Assembly (NCBI RefSeq): GCF_000757885.1
Contig: NZ_JQCR01000002.1
Span: 992,001 to 1,056,000 of the forward strand
DNA length: 64,000 bases
Direction: 5' to 3'
Source: Paenibacillus wynnii
GTDB taxonomy: Bacteria; Bacillota; Bacilli; Paenibacillales; Paenibacillaceae
Positions 26,468-35,137 of the stretch are shown piece by piece. The translations under genes and the position numbers were made by a program. Numbering within the stretch: position 1 is the stretch's first letter; each line of letters starts with the position of its first letter. The notes under the pieces were generated by a model. The model was not told the DNA's origin and ran no database searches. It saw only the letters and a list, made by a program, of their open reading frames with translations.

Positions 26468-26499
26468 GAAAACCCGCAGATCGATAGGATCTCCGGGTT
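26468..26499 (-). terminator. terminator of the glycoside hydrolase operon
   Basis: A stem of six plus five pairs (AACCCG-GAGATC with GATCT-CGGGTT) is followed by TTTTCTGTC on the minus strand, 34 bases after the stop at 26533. Confidence 0.7.
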
Positions 26500-26532
26500 G
26501 GTTCGATCGTATTATTTTGTCATACTGCGATC

Positions 26533-29199
26533 TTATTCTCTCGAGTAAATTTGCAGTTCCTGAATCGACCAATAGTTGCCACCGGAGCCAGTCTGAACAA
26601 TCTTCACATAGCGGGTTTTAACGGGGGGGAATTGTCTCTTCATCCTCTCCTTCTGGCCATTACCGGAAGTAATTAATCTCCAGTTAACAGCGTCATCGGA
26701 TATGTAGACTTCATACGCCCTAGGATAGTCATATGGAGACAGCCTGTAATCTAAATCTATAGTTTCTATGCTATGGGTACTTCCCAAGTCAATTTGATAA
26801 GCTTCACCGGAAGCCTGATGTTTCCCCGTATCCCAGCGTGTACGGCGATCCCCGTCAATAGCACTTCTAGGATTTGAGGCGTCCTGATTTACATTGGAGG
26901 ATACCTTCCAATTCGTCCTCTCCAGCGGAACCAGCCCGGTGGCTGTGATCTTTAGCGTCTGGGACATGAGCTGTGATCCGGCCACTCTTACGGCATACGT
27001 ATACAATGTTCCGTCTTTCAGGTTTCGGTCGGTGTACTGCGTTTCCTTAACATTTGCCGCCACTACACTCAGTTTTCCGCTACCATCATCCCGAAGCACT
27101 TCATAGCTTGCTCCGGGAGCTTCCAACCATTTTAAATGAACAGCAGGGCCCTTTACTGCGGAGGCTTCGAGTCCTTGGGGGGCAACGTCCTTCACTTCCT
27201 GGGAAGGCTGCAAAATATATTGCACGGCTTCACCCGGCGCCAAAGTCTCCGTAAAGGTCAATACGGGACTCGCTTTTCTACCGGCTATATAGCTGCGAGC
27301 CAACTCATAAGTATCCCCATTTCCGAAGCGTTCGCCCTCATATATAGTTTTTTTGGGCATTGTAATATTTACATTTACAGTTTGCGTAGTGTCTTCAAAG
27401 TTCACGAAATTGACCAGTACTTTGTTCGAAGTTGCTCCCGTTCCTGCCAGCGGCTTAAGCGTTGAGGTATCAACCGCCCGAACATAGACGCTCTTATCTG
27501 CAAGGGCTGTCTTGTTCGAAATATGGTACGTTAACGGGGCTCCGTGTGTTGCATAGGCCAAGCTTAATCTCCGCATGATACTTACGCGGGAATCTTCCTT
27601 TGCAGAGGTATAATAGATCTCTGTGGTGGCCGGGTCATGCTCTTCCAGATTGAACCCATATTTGAACAAGCTGAAATCCTTGAAAAAAGCGGCATGCTGT
27701 ACAAACATATCTGCATAACCAATATGCGCACGCATAATCCGGTCGAATACAGCTGCTTTCCGTTCGGTGGCTCCATACTGCGGTGCATCCGTATGACTGT
27801 CAGAGGTGCCAAATTCAGTGGTGAGCATCTGCTTATTCAGACCCTCCGCTGCTCCTTCGAACGTTTTCAGGTTCTCTGTGAAGCTTCCCCCGTTGGTGAA
27901 AATGTACGATTCTCCATAAGAATGACCATTGGTTAGATCCGTAACCTCCTCCAGTTCCAATCGCTGCTTCGGGTCCCGTTCCCAACCGTCAGGGTCACCG
28001 CACTGTTTTACCGTACCTTTCTGGTTACCGCAGGAATGTTCTTTAAATCCCGGCCAATAAGCCCAGCCCGGAGCAACAGTTCGCAAATGGGGAGCTATTT
28101 TTTTGCCCTCTTTGTTAAGCCAATCCGCTATCGCCAGATTGACGGCTTTGGATCGATTGAACAAACCAGGCTCATTATCCACCTCATAGAACTGAAAATA
28201 CGGGCTAAAATTGCGGAAGTACTCCGTCAGTTTTTTCACCGCATCGTCAGGTAACGAACCGTCACTTTTCAACTTAATATCACCAGAGTAGAGATACATT
28301 GCAACGGACTGCATATTGTAATCCTTTAGAACTTTATAGTATTCCAGCATGTTGGAGCAGGATCTTCCTACATCACTTGCACAGGTGGTCCGCATGATGT
28401 TCCCGCTGTAAGCAATCCCAAGCCATTTCATAATATAAGGCAGATGTGTAACTGCACCGCCATCAAAGTAAAATTGATTGTTGCTGACCATAGTTCCCGT
28501 TAAGGAATAGCTTCCATGAATAGGTTCAGTGGCCGGAGCATTCAACGATTCAAGACTAAGATCATCCCAAGTCCACCACTGGTATTTATCCTCCGCGGAA
28601 GAACAGTACAAGCATCTGGTCGTCTGAAGCTTAAGCTCATTTGTACCGGTCTTCAACTGCTCCTTGGGGATATAAAGATCATACGTTTTGCGAAAGGTGT
28701 GCTCACTGTTCGTTCCGGATACACCTGAAATTTGGATAATGCCCGACAATTGTTTATTTGAAAAAACACTCATTTGCGGGATCGATTTGTAAGCATCCAG
28801 AATGCTTACGTGAAATAAGACCCCGTTAGCCGGGATCTTGTCTAATGAATACGAAATGCGTAATTCTGGATTGGTTGCGCCATTTAAACCTGAGGGGATG
28901 TTCCCGGGGGCAATCACCTTGCTCGAGGCGGAAATGGCCTTATTGTTAGCACTGGAGGAATTCGCTGCCGCGAATTCCCCGGAGGACCCGTCATGCTTGC
29001 CCAGTTCCCATAAAACTGTTCCGGCAGGCTGGTTCGTTGCCGTAATTTGTCCTGAGGATAACTTGGACATATCCACCTTCACTGCACCATCCTCTCCACT
29101 TTCAGAACCGAAAAGGGAGGTGGAGAACAGAAACAAGATCGTTAAGGCTGCTAATTTCAGTGTCAAATGTAGGAGTTTTTTTGGTTTATAGGCGCTCAT
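26533..29199 (-). CDS. secreted clan GH-A-like glycoside hydrolase with FnIII and F5/8 type C domains
   Basis: An 888-residue exoenzyme. A signal peptide (about 1-35) is followed by a beta-sandwich carbohydrate-binding-like domain (about 50-220, VLWELGKHDGSSGEF). A TIM barrel (about 240-560) carries a likely acid/base Glu in YEVDNEPG (about residue 343) and a likely nucleophile Glu in LTTEFG (about 462). A beta domain, a fibronectin type III domain (about 665-755) and a C-terminal discoidin/CBM32-like domain (about 765-885) follow. The barrel is most like GH39/GH5-type enzymes, but the family is not certain. The ATG has AGAGGA seven bases upstream. It is third in the hydrolase operon, so it probably acts on the same polysaccharide as the GH26 enzymes. 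Confidence 0.8.
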   Translation of the reverse strand: MSAYKPKKLLHLTLKLAALTILFLFSTSLFGSESGEDGAVKVDMSKLSSGQITATNQPAGTVLWELGKHDGSSGEFAAANSSSANNKAISASSKVIAPGNIPSGLNGATNPELRISYSLDKIPANGVLFHVSILDAYKSIPQMSVFSNKQLSGIIQISGVSGTNSEHTFRKTYDLYIPKEQLKTGTNELKLQTTRCLYCSSAEDKYQWWTWDDLSLESLNAPATEPIHGSYSLTGTMVSNNQFYFDGGAVTHLPYIMKWLGIAYSGNIMRTTCASDVGRSCSNMLEYYKVLKDYNMQSVAMYLYSGDIKLKSDGSLPDDAVKKLTEYFRNFSPYFQFYEVDNEPGLFNRSKAVNLAIADWLNKEGKKIAPHLRTVAPGWAYWPGFKEHSCGNQKGTVKQCGDPDGWERDPKQRLELEEVTDLTNGHSYGESYIFTNGGSFTENLKTFEGAAEGLNKQMLTTEFGTSDSHTDAPQYGATERKAAVFDRIMRAHIGYADMFVQHAAFFKDFSLFKYGFNLEEHDPATTEIYYTSAKEDSRVSIMRRLSLAYATHGAPLTYHISNKTALADKSVYVRAVDTSTLKPLAGTGATSNKVLVNFVNFEDTTQTVNVNITMPKKTIYEGERFGNGDTYELARSYIAGRKASPVLTFTETLAPGEAVQYILQPSQEVKDVAPQGLEASAVKGPAVHLKWLEAPGASYEVLRDDGSGKLSVVAANVKETQYTDRNLKDGTLYTYAVRVAGSQLMSQTLKITATGLVPLERTNWKVSSNVNQDASNPRSAIDGDRRTRWDTGKHQASGEAYQIDLGSTHSIETIDLDYRLSPYDYPRAYEVYISDDAVNWRLITSGNGQKERMKRQFPPVKTRYVKIVQTGSGGNYWSIQELQIYSRE

Positions 29200-29253
29200 C
29201 TCATTGTCCTCTCTTTCATCCGGAATGTCTGGCAATTTGAAATCGCCCTTTCA

Positions 29254-30774
29254 TTAAGGAGAGAACAGGGCGCTTTGAGGGATGACTGCCTCCTTCAGAT
29301 GCGGGCTCTTCCATTTCAATCGTATACTGGCATCGCCATGATTCTCAAAATATTCAACCTTTATATTGTATAAAGTACCTGCATTAAGAGTTATACTTCC
29401 CTGGCGTGTGACACCGCTCTGTTTGTTCCAGCTATCAATGAGAAGTTTATTCCCGACCCATACCCTTACTCCGTCATCCGAGGAGGCATAAAAGGTATAT
29501 TTCTCACTGAACTGCGGCTTAATTTTCCCCTTCCAGCGAACGGAGAAAGAGTCGTTTTCAATTGCAGAACCCGGGGAACCTCCCCGCCAATTAAAGTCGA
29601 TCTTATTGTCTTTTCTACTTAAAGCCGGTTTTCCGGCCAGCTCTATGTTGTTAAAATAATCACCACTTAGGCTATTATGGGCTGTATTCTTCACAGGTGG
29701 ATTCGTTGGCTTAACCGTTGGTTGGTTCTTAACTGGCAGCCTGCTTACTAGCTTATCTCTGGAAACTGTGTGAGTACTGCTCATGAAGTTTTTGATTTTT
29801 TGGGTGCTGTTTTTTTCAGTCAGCATCTTACCCCATGTCATCATATATACCCATTTACTTTGATATAGAGCCATCATTTCCGGATCCGGGAGCTCCCCGC
29901 TCTCTCCGATTCCAATCGGCTTCCCATTGGCCAATTCCAACAGACTATCATAGTAAACTTGATTATAATCATTGTTGTAAATATCAGCACCCAGTATATC
30001 GACCTTATCCGAACCGGGATAATAAGGTAAGTAAGGGTCAGACCATTCGTTCGGCGCATTAGGATTCCATGTCCACAGCAGGTTATTCAGCTTGTGAGTA
30101 TCTACAAACCTGTCGTACATAATATTCCATAGTGCTTTGAAGTTACTCTTCTTTCCCCACCAGAACCATCCGCCATTCATTTCATGATAGGGTCTCCATA
30201 TCACTGGAACTCCGGCATCGCGCAGTTGTTTCAGGTAAATCGCAATCTGATCCAAATCGGCAATTAGACTCTTATATTGAGGTGTTCCCGGGGTTACATA
30301 GGCATTAAAATCTTCTTGGCTTAACCCCTTGGAAACATTGGACCAAGCTGCTGGCGTTCCCGGGAGATTCTGGTGAAATGTCATCGCAACAATTCCGCCG
30401 TTGTTATACCAGTCTATTGCGCTCTTAACGACAGCTTGCCGCTCTAAGGCTGCAGTCTTCTTAGACTGATTGTTGATAGCACCTAATTCATAGCCATGCA
30501 ATACAGCATATTGACCGCTGGTATCTTTAAGCTTGGCATTATAATCATCCGGTCTCTCCAGGTAATCATGCTGCCCGGATAATATACCCTTGCCGCTAAG
30601 CCCAACTAAATAACTTAATAGTTCCTGTGCCTCTACCGAAGCAGAAGGGTTAACCGGTCCAACATTCATCTTCGTTACAGGCAGGCTGTTAACCTCACCC
30701 CAAGGGATAAAAGACATAATCATAATTAGTGGCAATAAAGCACTATATAACCGAAACTTACGGTAAGTGTTCAA
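29254..30774 (-). CDS. secreted GH26 beta-mannanase-like hydrolase with PA14 domain
   Basis: A 506-residue enzyme. A signal peptide or N-terminal helix (about 1-30) is followed by a GH26 catalytic barrel (about 40-335). The acid/base Glu lies in [15 protein letters not shown] (about 198) and the nucleophile in IGESGE (about 291). A Pro/Thr linker leads to one PA14 domain (about 370-500). The start is TTG, after AAAGGAAG, within the same AGGAAGAT-N-TTG context as the upstream paralogue. The longest frame starts 29 codons earlier inside a riboswitch remnant and was rejected. It is a clear tandem duplicate of the next gene, with one PA14 domain instead of two. The likely substrate is a mannose-containing polysaccharide, probably the cell's own EPS. 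Confidence 0.9.
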   Translation of the reverse strand: MNTYRKFRLYSALLPLIMIMSFIPWGEVNSLPVTKMNVGPVNPSASVEAQELLSYLVGLSGKGILSGQHDYLERPDDYNAKLKDTSGQYAVLHGYELGAINNQSKKTAALERQAVVKSAIDWYNNGGIVAMTFHQNLPGTPAAWSNVSKGLSQEDFNAYVTPGTPQYKSLIADLDQIAIYLKQLRDAGVPVIWRPYHEMNGGWFWWGKKSNFKALWNIMYDRFVDTHKLNNLLWTWNPNAPNEWSDPYLPYYPGSDKVDILGADIYNNDYNQVYYDSLLELANGKPIGIGESGELPDPEMMALYQSKWVYMMTWGKMLTEKNSTQKIKNFMSSTHTVSRDKLVSRLPVKNQPTVKPTNPPVKNTAHNSLSGDYFNNIELAGKPALSRKDNKIDFNWRGGSPGSAIENDSFSVRWKGKIKPQFSEKYTFYASSDDGVRVWVGNKLLIDSWNKQSGVTRQGSITLNAGTLYNIKVEYFENHGDASIRLKWKSPHLKEAVIPQSALFSP

Positions 30775-30788
30775 AGTAATCTTCCTTT

Positions 30789-30804
30789 CGGTAGCCAGGC
30801 TGCC
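30789..30804 (-). promoter_or_regulatory. remnant of a c-di-GMP-I riboswitch 3' arm
   Basis: These 16 bases are identical to the 3' arm of the full aptamer at 33206-33221 and sit at the same distance from a TTG start. The aptamer core (GGCAAACC...GGGACGCAAAGC) is missing upstream, so ligand binding is not expected. Confidence 0.6.
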
Positions 30805-30874
30805 GTCAAAAGACATAAGGGGTGGCCTTCCCGCTAAAAGGACAAGCAACCGATTCGCCAATGAGGGCTAATAG

Positions 30875-30908
30875 CTTACTGGCCCTGCTGATTAGCAGGG
30901 CCAGTAAG
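30875..30908. repeat. perfect 15-bp hairpin between the two GH26 genes
   Basis: Bases 30875-30889 and 30894-30908 form a perfect stem with a four-base loop, 47 bases after the upstream stop codon. There is no T-run on either side, so mRNA processing or 3'-end protection is likelier than termination. Confidence 0.75.
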
Positions 30909-30955
30909 GGATGGACTGAAAAGAATATGTTGGCTGTTACGGAAGGCTTGTATCT

Positions 30956-33190
30956 TCAATTCAGGGTAGCGTTAGGGAGGAATAGCGCACTCGAAGGCAC
31001 GGTCTCCTTAAGCTGACTTGGGCTTTCCCACATTAGACGTGCTCTGGCGTCTCCTTGGTTCTCGTAATACTCAACTTTGATATCATAGAGCTGTCCTGCA
31101 TTCAGGGTTATACTTCCCAGACGTTCGGTGCCGCTTTGCTTCACCCAGCTGTCAATAACCGATTTCCCATCGATCCACACACGAATTCCATCATCTGAAC
31201 CCGTATAGATTTGATAGGTTTCACTGTACCGCGGTTTGATCTTGCCGCTCCACCGAACAGAGAAGAAATCTATACCAATTGCAGAATTAGGCGATAATAA
31301 CCGCCAGTTAAAATCGAGAGCAGCATCCTTACGCACAAGAGCAGGGGTTCCTGAAAGCTGCATATTCGAAAAATACTCTCCCTGCAGTCCATTCTCATAT
31401 ACGGGTGTAACTGTTTGTAAAGGCTCCTGATTTTGCGATGTAACCGTAGCAGGCGTTGGCGTTGGCGTCGGTGTTGGCGTTGGCGTCGGCGTCGGTGTTG
31501 GCGTTGGCGTCGGTGTTGGCGTTGGCGTCGGTGTTGGCGTCGGCGTTGGTGTCGGCGTCGGCGTTGGCGTTGGTGTCGGCGTCGGCGTCGGTGTTGGCGT
31601 CGGCGTTGGTGTAACAGTCGATACTGTTACATTTAATGCATTTGAAGCTAAAAATAATGCGTTAGAGGGAACTGCACCCTTAATTTGACTAGGGCTTTCC
31701 CACATTAGACGAACTCGTGCATCTCCATCGTTCTCATAATATTCAATTTTAATGTCGTACAACTGGCCTGCTTGCAGAGGTATACTTCCGACACGTTCGG
31801 TTCCACTCTGTTTCGTCCAGCTGTCAATCACGATCTTCCCATCTACCCATACTCGAATACCATCATCCGAGGCTGTGTAAATCTGATAGGTCTCGCTATA
31901 TAGAGGTTTGATTTTACCTGTCCAGCGTACGGAAAAGTAGTTGATGCCAAGTGAACTGGCTGGTGCTGTCAACCGCCAATTGAAATCAATTGCGCTATCA
32001 TTCCGGACAAGTGCCGGTGTTCCTGAAAGAGTCATATTCTTAAAATATTGTCCCTGCAGCCCGTTTTGGGCCGGAAGTAGAAGACCTACTACCGGTGTGG
32101 GTGTCGGAACAGGCGTTGGTGTGGGTGATGGAGTAGCACTCGGAACCACTCCTGTACTGTATTCATCCCGGGTTAAAGTATAACTATTAATCATAAAGCT
32201 AGTTATGGTAGCCGTAGTATTTTTCTCGTAGAGCATCTTGCCCCAATTCATCATAAATGCCCAGTTAGGCTGTGTCTTGAGAATTGTGCCCGGATCGGGC
32301 ATTTCACCGTTTTCTCCGATCGCGATCGGTTTGCCGGCAGCAAGAGTAAGCAGACTGTCATAATAGCTTTGTTTGTAATCATTCTCATATATATCTGCTG
32401 CCAGAATATCCACCTTGACTGCACCTGGATAGGTCGAGGCATAAGGATTAGCCCAGGCATTCGGTGCATTCGGGCTCCATACCCACAGCAGGTTGTTTAA
32501 TTTATGATAGTTAACATAACGGTCATACATAATGTTCCAAAGGGTAGAAAAGTTATTCTTTTGCCCCCACCAGAACCAACCGCCATTCATTTCATGATAA
32601 GGTCTCCACAATACAGGTACACCCGCATCGCGCAAGCTTTTCAGGGAAACTGCCACCTTATCAAGCTCAGTAATCAGGCTGTTGTATTGCGCTGTTCCTG
32701 GTGTTACGTATTTGTCAAAGTCAGCCTGACTTAGGCTCCTTGAGACATTGGACCAGTCATACGTTGTTCCGGGAAGGTTCTCATGGAATGTCATTGCCAC
32801 GATGCCGCCGTTTTTGTTCCAACTGATTGCACTGTTGACCACATTTTGCCGTTGCCAAGCCGTAGTACTTTCCGTCTGACCGCTTATTGCACCCAGCTCG
32901 TAGCCATGTAGCGCAGCATATTTCCCACTGGTTGCCTGCAGCTTGTTGCTGAATTCATCCGGACTTTCCAAATAGTCATGCTGGCCGGTTAAAATTCCTC
33001 TTCCGGAAATATCGGATACGTACTTCAGCAGCTTGATCGCTTCAGGTGAAGCATTTGGATTAACCGGGGCAAAACTTACAGCAGCTTCTGCAGATAGGGG
33101 CGCGATACTCAAACCCAACGGAATGGCAGTCAAGAACAGAGCAAGAGACAGCAACGAACATAACAGTCGATACTTACGGTAAGCTATCAA
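30956..33190 (-). CDS. secreted GH26 beta-mannanase-like hydrolase with two PA14 domains
   Basis: A 744-residue exoenzyme. The signal peptide ends at AEAA (about 37). A GH26 barrel (about 42-345) has the acid/base Glu in [15 protein letters not shown] (residue 200) and the nucleophile in IGENGE (about 293). A short Pro/Thr linker leads to PA14 domain 1 (about 375-510), a long Pro-Thr repeat linker (about 527-580) and PA14 domain 2 (about 595-740). PA14 domains often bind glycans. The TTG start follows GAGGAAGATGAATT and lies inside the long-range helix that encloses a c-di-GMP riboswitch. It is first gene of the hydrolase operon, directly downstream of manC in the EPS region. Confidence 0.92.
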   Translation of the reverse strand: MIAYRKYRLLCSLLSLALFLTAIPLGLSIAPLSAEAAVSFAPVNPNASPEAIKLLKYVSDISGRGILTGQHDYLESPDEFSNKLQATSGKYAALHGYELGAISGQTESTTAWQRQNVVNSAISWNKNGGIVAMTFHENLPGTTYDWSNVSRSLSQADFDKYVTPGTAQYNSLITELDKVAVSLKSLRDAGVPVLWRPYHEMNGGWFWWGQKNNFSTLWNIMYDRYVNYHKLNNLLWVWSPNAPNAWANPYASTYPGAVKVDILAADIYENDYKQSYYDSLLTLAAGKPIAIGENGEMPDPGTILKTQPNWAFMMNWGKMLYEKNTTATITSFMINSYTLTRDEYSTGVVPSATPSPTPTPVPTPTPVVGLLLPAQNGLQGQYFKNMTLSGTPALVRNDSAIDFNWRLTAPASSLGINYFSVRWTGKIKPLYSETYQIYTASDDGIRVWVDGKIVIDSWTKQSGTERVGSIPLQAGQLYDIKIEYYENDGDARVRLMWESPSQIKGAVPSNALFLASNALNVTVSTVTPTPTPTPTPTPTPTPTPTPTPTPTPTPTPTPTPTPTPTPTPTPTPTPTPTPTPATVTSQNQEPLQTVTPVYENGLQGEYFSNMQLSGTPALVRKDAALDFNWRLLSPNSAIGIDFFSVRWSGKIKPRYSETYQIYTGSDDGIRVWIDGKSVIDSWVKQSGTERLGSITLNAGQLYDIKVEYYENQGDARARLMWESPSQLKETVPSSALFLPNATLN
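31453..31611. repeat. hexanucleotide repeat coding for a Pro-Thr linker
   Basis: Roughly 26 units of a degenerate six-base repeat (GTTGGC/GTCGGC/GTTGGT in plus orientation) encode alternating Pro and Thr between two PA14 domains. Such tracts are prone to slippage and length variation. Confidence 0.9.
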
Positions 33191-33321
33191 AATTCATCTT
33201 CCTCTCGGTAGCCAGGCTGCCACTCTTGCGAAAGGCCCTATAGCTTTGCGTCCCTATCTTTCGATAGGTTTGCCTTTGTCGTTTAGAAGGATTTATCCCT
33301 CTTACCGTAAATATCGACTGT
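33163..33321 (-). promoter_or_regulatory. 21-bp long-range inverted repeat enclosing the riboswitch and start codon
   Basis: Bases 33301-33321 (5' of the aptamer in the mRNA) are complementary to 33163-33183 (codons 3-9 of the GH26 gene) over 21 positions, with one G-U wobble. The helix would enclose the aptamer, the ribosome binding site and the TTG start. Confidence 0.7.
33203..33285 (-). promoter_or_regulatory. class I c-di-GMP riboswitch (GEMM-I)
   Basis: In the minus-strand leader the conserved aptamer elements appear in order. GGCAAACC is followed by a P2-type stem capped by CGAAAG (CCTATCGAAAGATAGG). GGACGCAAAGC comes next, then a second stem, then the 3' arm GGCAGCCTGGCTACCG. These match the GEMM-I consensus closely, including the tetraloop. 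The 3' end lies about ten bases from the ribosome binding site of the GH26 gene, with no clear terminator, so control is probably at translation. Confidence 0.93.
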
Positions 33322-33420
33322 ATTTAGTTTTAGTTTAGTGCATTTATGAAAATTCTTTAATAATTAGTTCTTTGTACCTGTTTCAGGACTACACAAAATG
33401 GTTTAAATAGTTAGATTGTG

Positions 33421-34794
33421 CTACGAAATAAACTGATGTAATTCGATATCATCCCAATCCAGCGTGATCCGGATATTATCCTCTTCAACCAGCTCAGAGC
33501 CAGTCTGCACCTCAATAAATTCGAGATTCGTCAGAGCCAGTATGGCATGTTTGGTACCCTCAGGTATCCGAACTACGTCACCTGCTTTTACGTTATGCAT
33601 TTTTTCGTTCAGTACAATACTGGCCTCACCACTGATTATTGTCCAGATCTCACTGCGTTTATGATGAAGCTGGTAGCTGATATTTTTGCCTTCGGCTATA
33701 AAAATCCGCTTAGTAAGTACTTCATTGCCCTCATCATATTTCACATAGTCGATCACTCGATAATGTCCCCAACGGCGCTCTTCATACATGGGTCTTTGTT
33801 CAAAAGTCTTCAATACTTCCTTGATGCGCGGACTTTCCGCTTTATGGGTAACCAGAATTCCATCAGGGCTTGCTGCGATAATAAGATCTTTCGCGCCAAT
33901 GACGGTAATCGGAATATCCAATTCATTAATCAGGCAAGTTCCTTCGGAGTCAGCCGTGATAAATCCTTTGCCAACGTGATTGCTGGACATTTCCTCAGTC
34001 AGTGTATTCCACGTGCCTAAGTCTTTCCAGAACCCGTCATACGGCTGCACCACGATGTTATCCTCTTTTTCAACCACTTCATAATCAAAGCTGATGGATG
34101 CGAGCAGTTTATACTGCTTCTGCATTTCTTCATATCCCAAGGGAAGTCCCTTGCTCTGTAAGATATCCAGCAGATAGCCCAACCGGAAGGCGAATACGCC
34201 GCAGTTCCATAAAGCATTCCGACTAATTAGCTCCTCGGCTTGTTTACGGTCCGGTTTTTCCTGAAAATGACTCACACGCAGAAATCCATTTTCCCCTGCC
34301 GCATCGCGAGTCGGTATAATGTACCCATACTTCTCTGATGCCAGTTCAGGGACAACACCCATAAGTGCCAAGTTCGCGCCGCTCTCCTCCATTGTGCTCT
34401 CCAGTTTGGCCACACTCTCGAAGAAGGAAGACTCCACATAAGGATCTACCGGCAAAATGGCTACAATCTCAGAGGGGGAAACCCCTGCCACCGAATACAA
34501 GTAGGAGGCCGTGAGCGCAATCGCCGGAAAGGTATCACGCCGTTCCGGTTCAACAATGATCGGCACTTCGCTGCCCAGCTGACTTTGTATCATTTCCACC
34601 TGACCGCGGCCTGTTGCCAGATAAGAGGAACTCTCAAGACCCGTTTCTTTAAGCTGTCTCCAGACCCGTTGCACCATGGATTCCGGCTCACCTTGCGGGC
34701 TTTCTAATACTCTTAAAAATTGTTTTGAACGTGAATCGTTGGACAAGGGCCACAACCGTTTTCCTGAACCGCCTGACAATAGTACTAGTTTCAT
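33421..34794 (-). CDS. manC: mannose-1-phosphate guanylyltransferase / mannose-6-phosphate isomerase (ManC)
   Basis: This enzyme makes GDP-mannose from mannose-1-phosphate, the donor for mannosyl residues of the EPS. The N-terminal nucleotidyltransferase has LSGGSGKRLWPLSNDSRSKQ (residues 7-26) with the expected Gly-rich loop and Lys. A left-handed helix region follows. The C-terminal cupin (about 335-455) corresponds to the type II isomerase domain (LHHKRSEIWTIISGEA, RIPEGTKHAI). AAGGAGG precedes the ATG. It is the last biosynthetic gene before the hydrolases and is separated from ugd by a 343-base gap with a repeat. Confidence 0.93.
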   Translation of the reverse strand: MKLVLLSGGSGKRLWPLSNDSRSKQFLRVLESPQGEPESMVQRVWRQLKETGLESSSYLATGRGQVEMIQSQLGSEVPIIVEPERRDTFPAIALTASYLYSVAGVSPSEIVAILPVDPYVESSFFESVAKLESTMEESGANLALMGVVPELASEKYGYIIPTRDAAGENGFLRVSHFQEKPDRKQAEELISRNALWNCGVFAFRLGYLLDILQSKGLPLGYEEMQKQYKLLASISFDYEVVEKEDNIVVQPYDGFWKDLGTWNTLTEEMSSNHVGKGFITADSEGTCLINELDIPITVIGAKDLIIAASPDGILVTHKAESPRIKEVLKTFEQRPMYEERRWGHYRVIDYVKYDEGNEVLTKRIFIAEGKNISYQLHHKRSEIWTIISGEASIVLNEKMHNVKAGDVVRIPEGTKHAILALTNLEFIEVQTGSELVEEDNIRITLDWDDIELHQFIS

Positions 34795-34847
34795 AAGTGA
34801 ACCCTCCTTATGGGATTGTTATAAAAGAATGGGATGTTATGGCTGGG

Positions 34848-34990
34848 GGACTGCGATGAATGTTGGACTTCCGATCGCTGTTATCCTTGGATTTCCTGAA
34901 TTGTGACCGCTCCTCGCGGTTGAAATCCAAGGATAAAGGCGAACACTTCGTTTCTACAGTTCCAAAATTCCTCTTCGTCCCTTTACATAA
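34848..34990 (+). repeat. dispersed palindromic repeat, copy A
   Basis: The gap between ugd and manC holds one copy of the family also seen near 56.1, 56.3 and 58.8 kb. A perfect 15-bp outer stem (34881-34895 with 34922-34936) surrounds a perfect inner ACCGC/GCGGT hairpin. The right part shares the TTCCAAAATTCCTCTTCGTCC-like tail with copy B. The remainder of 34990-35137 shows nothing gene-like. Confidence 0.75.
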
Positions 34991-35137
34991 CACTGTGTTT
35001 TTATAAAGATCCCATTATCTCCGCTAGCGCGATCGACCACTTGGTAGCTTTCCGGCGGCAATACTGCCTTGGAAAGCCAACCATAAAGAGATAACAGACA
35101 AAGAGATAAGACATAAGAGATAAGAGATTAAACCAAC

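Noticed and set aside
30775..30861. 29-codon extension of the second GH26 gene
   Set aside because: It reads through a riboswitch remnant, and the paralogue starts at the equivalent internal TTG.
30805..30861. Complete second c-di-GMP riboswitch
   Set aside because: The GGCAAACC and GGGACGCAAAGC core elements and GAAA-capped stem are not present; only the 3' arm is kept.
30875..30908. Intrinsic terminator between the GH26 genes
   Set aside because: The stem is perfect but no T-run follows on either strand.
31453..31611. CRISPR-like tandem array
   Set aside because: The six-base periodicity is codon-level Pro-Thr repetition inside a gene, without spacers.
31433..31636. Plus-strand ORF rich in Arg, Trp and Cys
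   Set aside because: It is the antisense reading of the Pro-Thr repeat linker and has no initiation signals.
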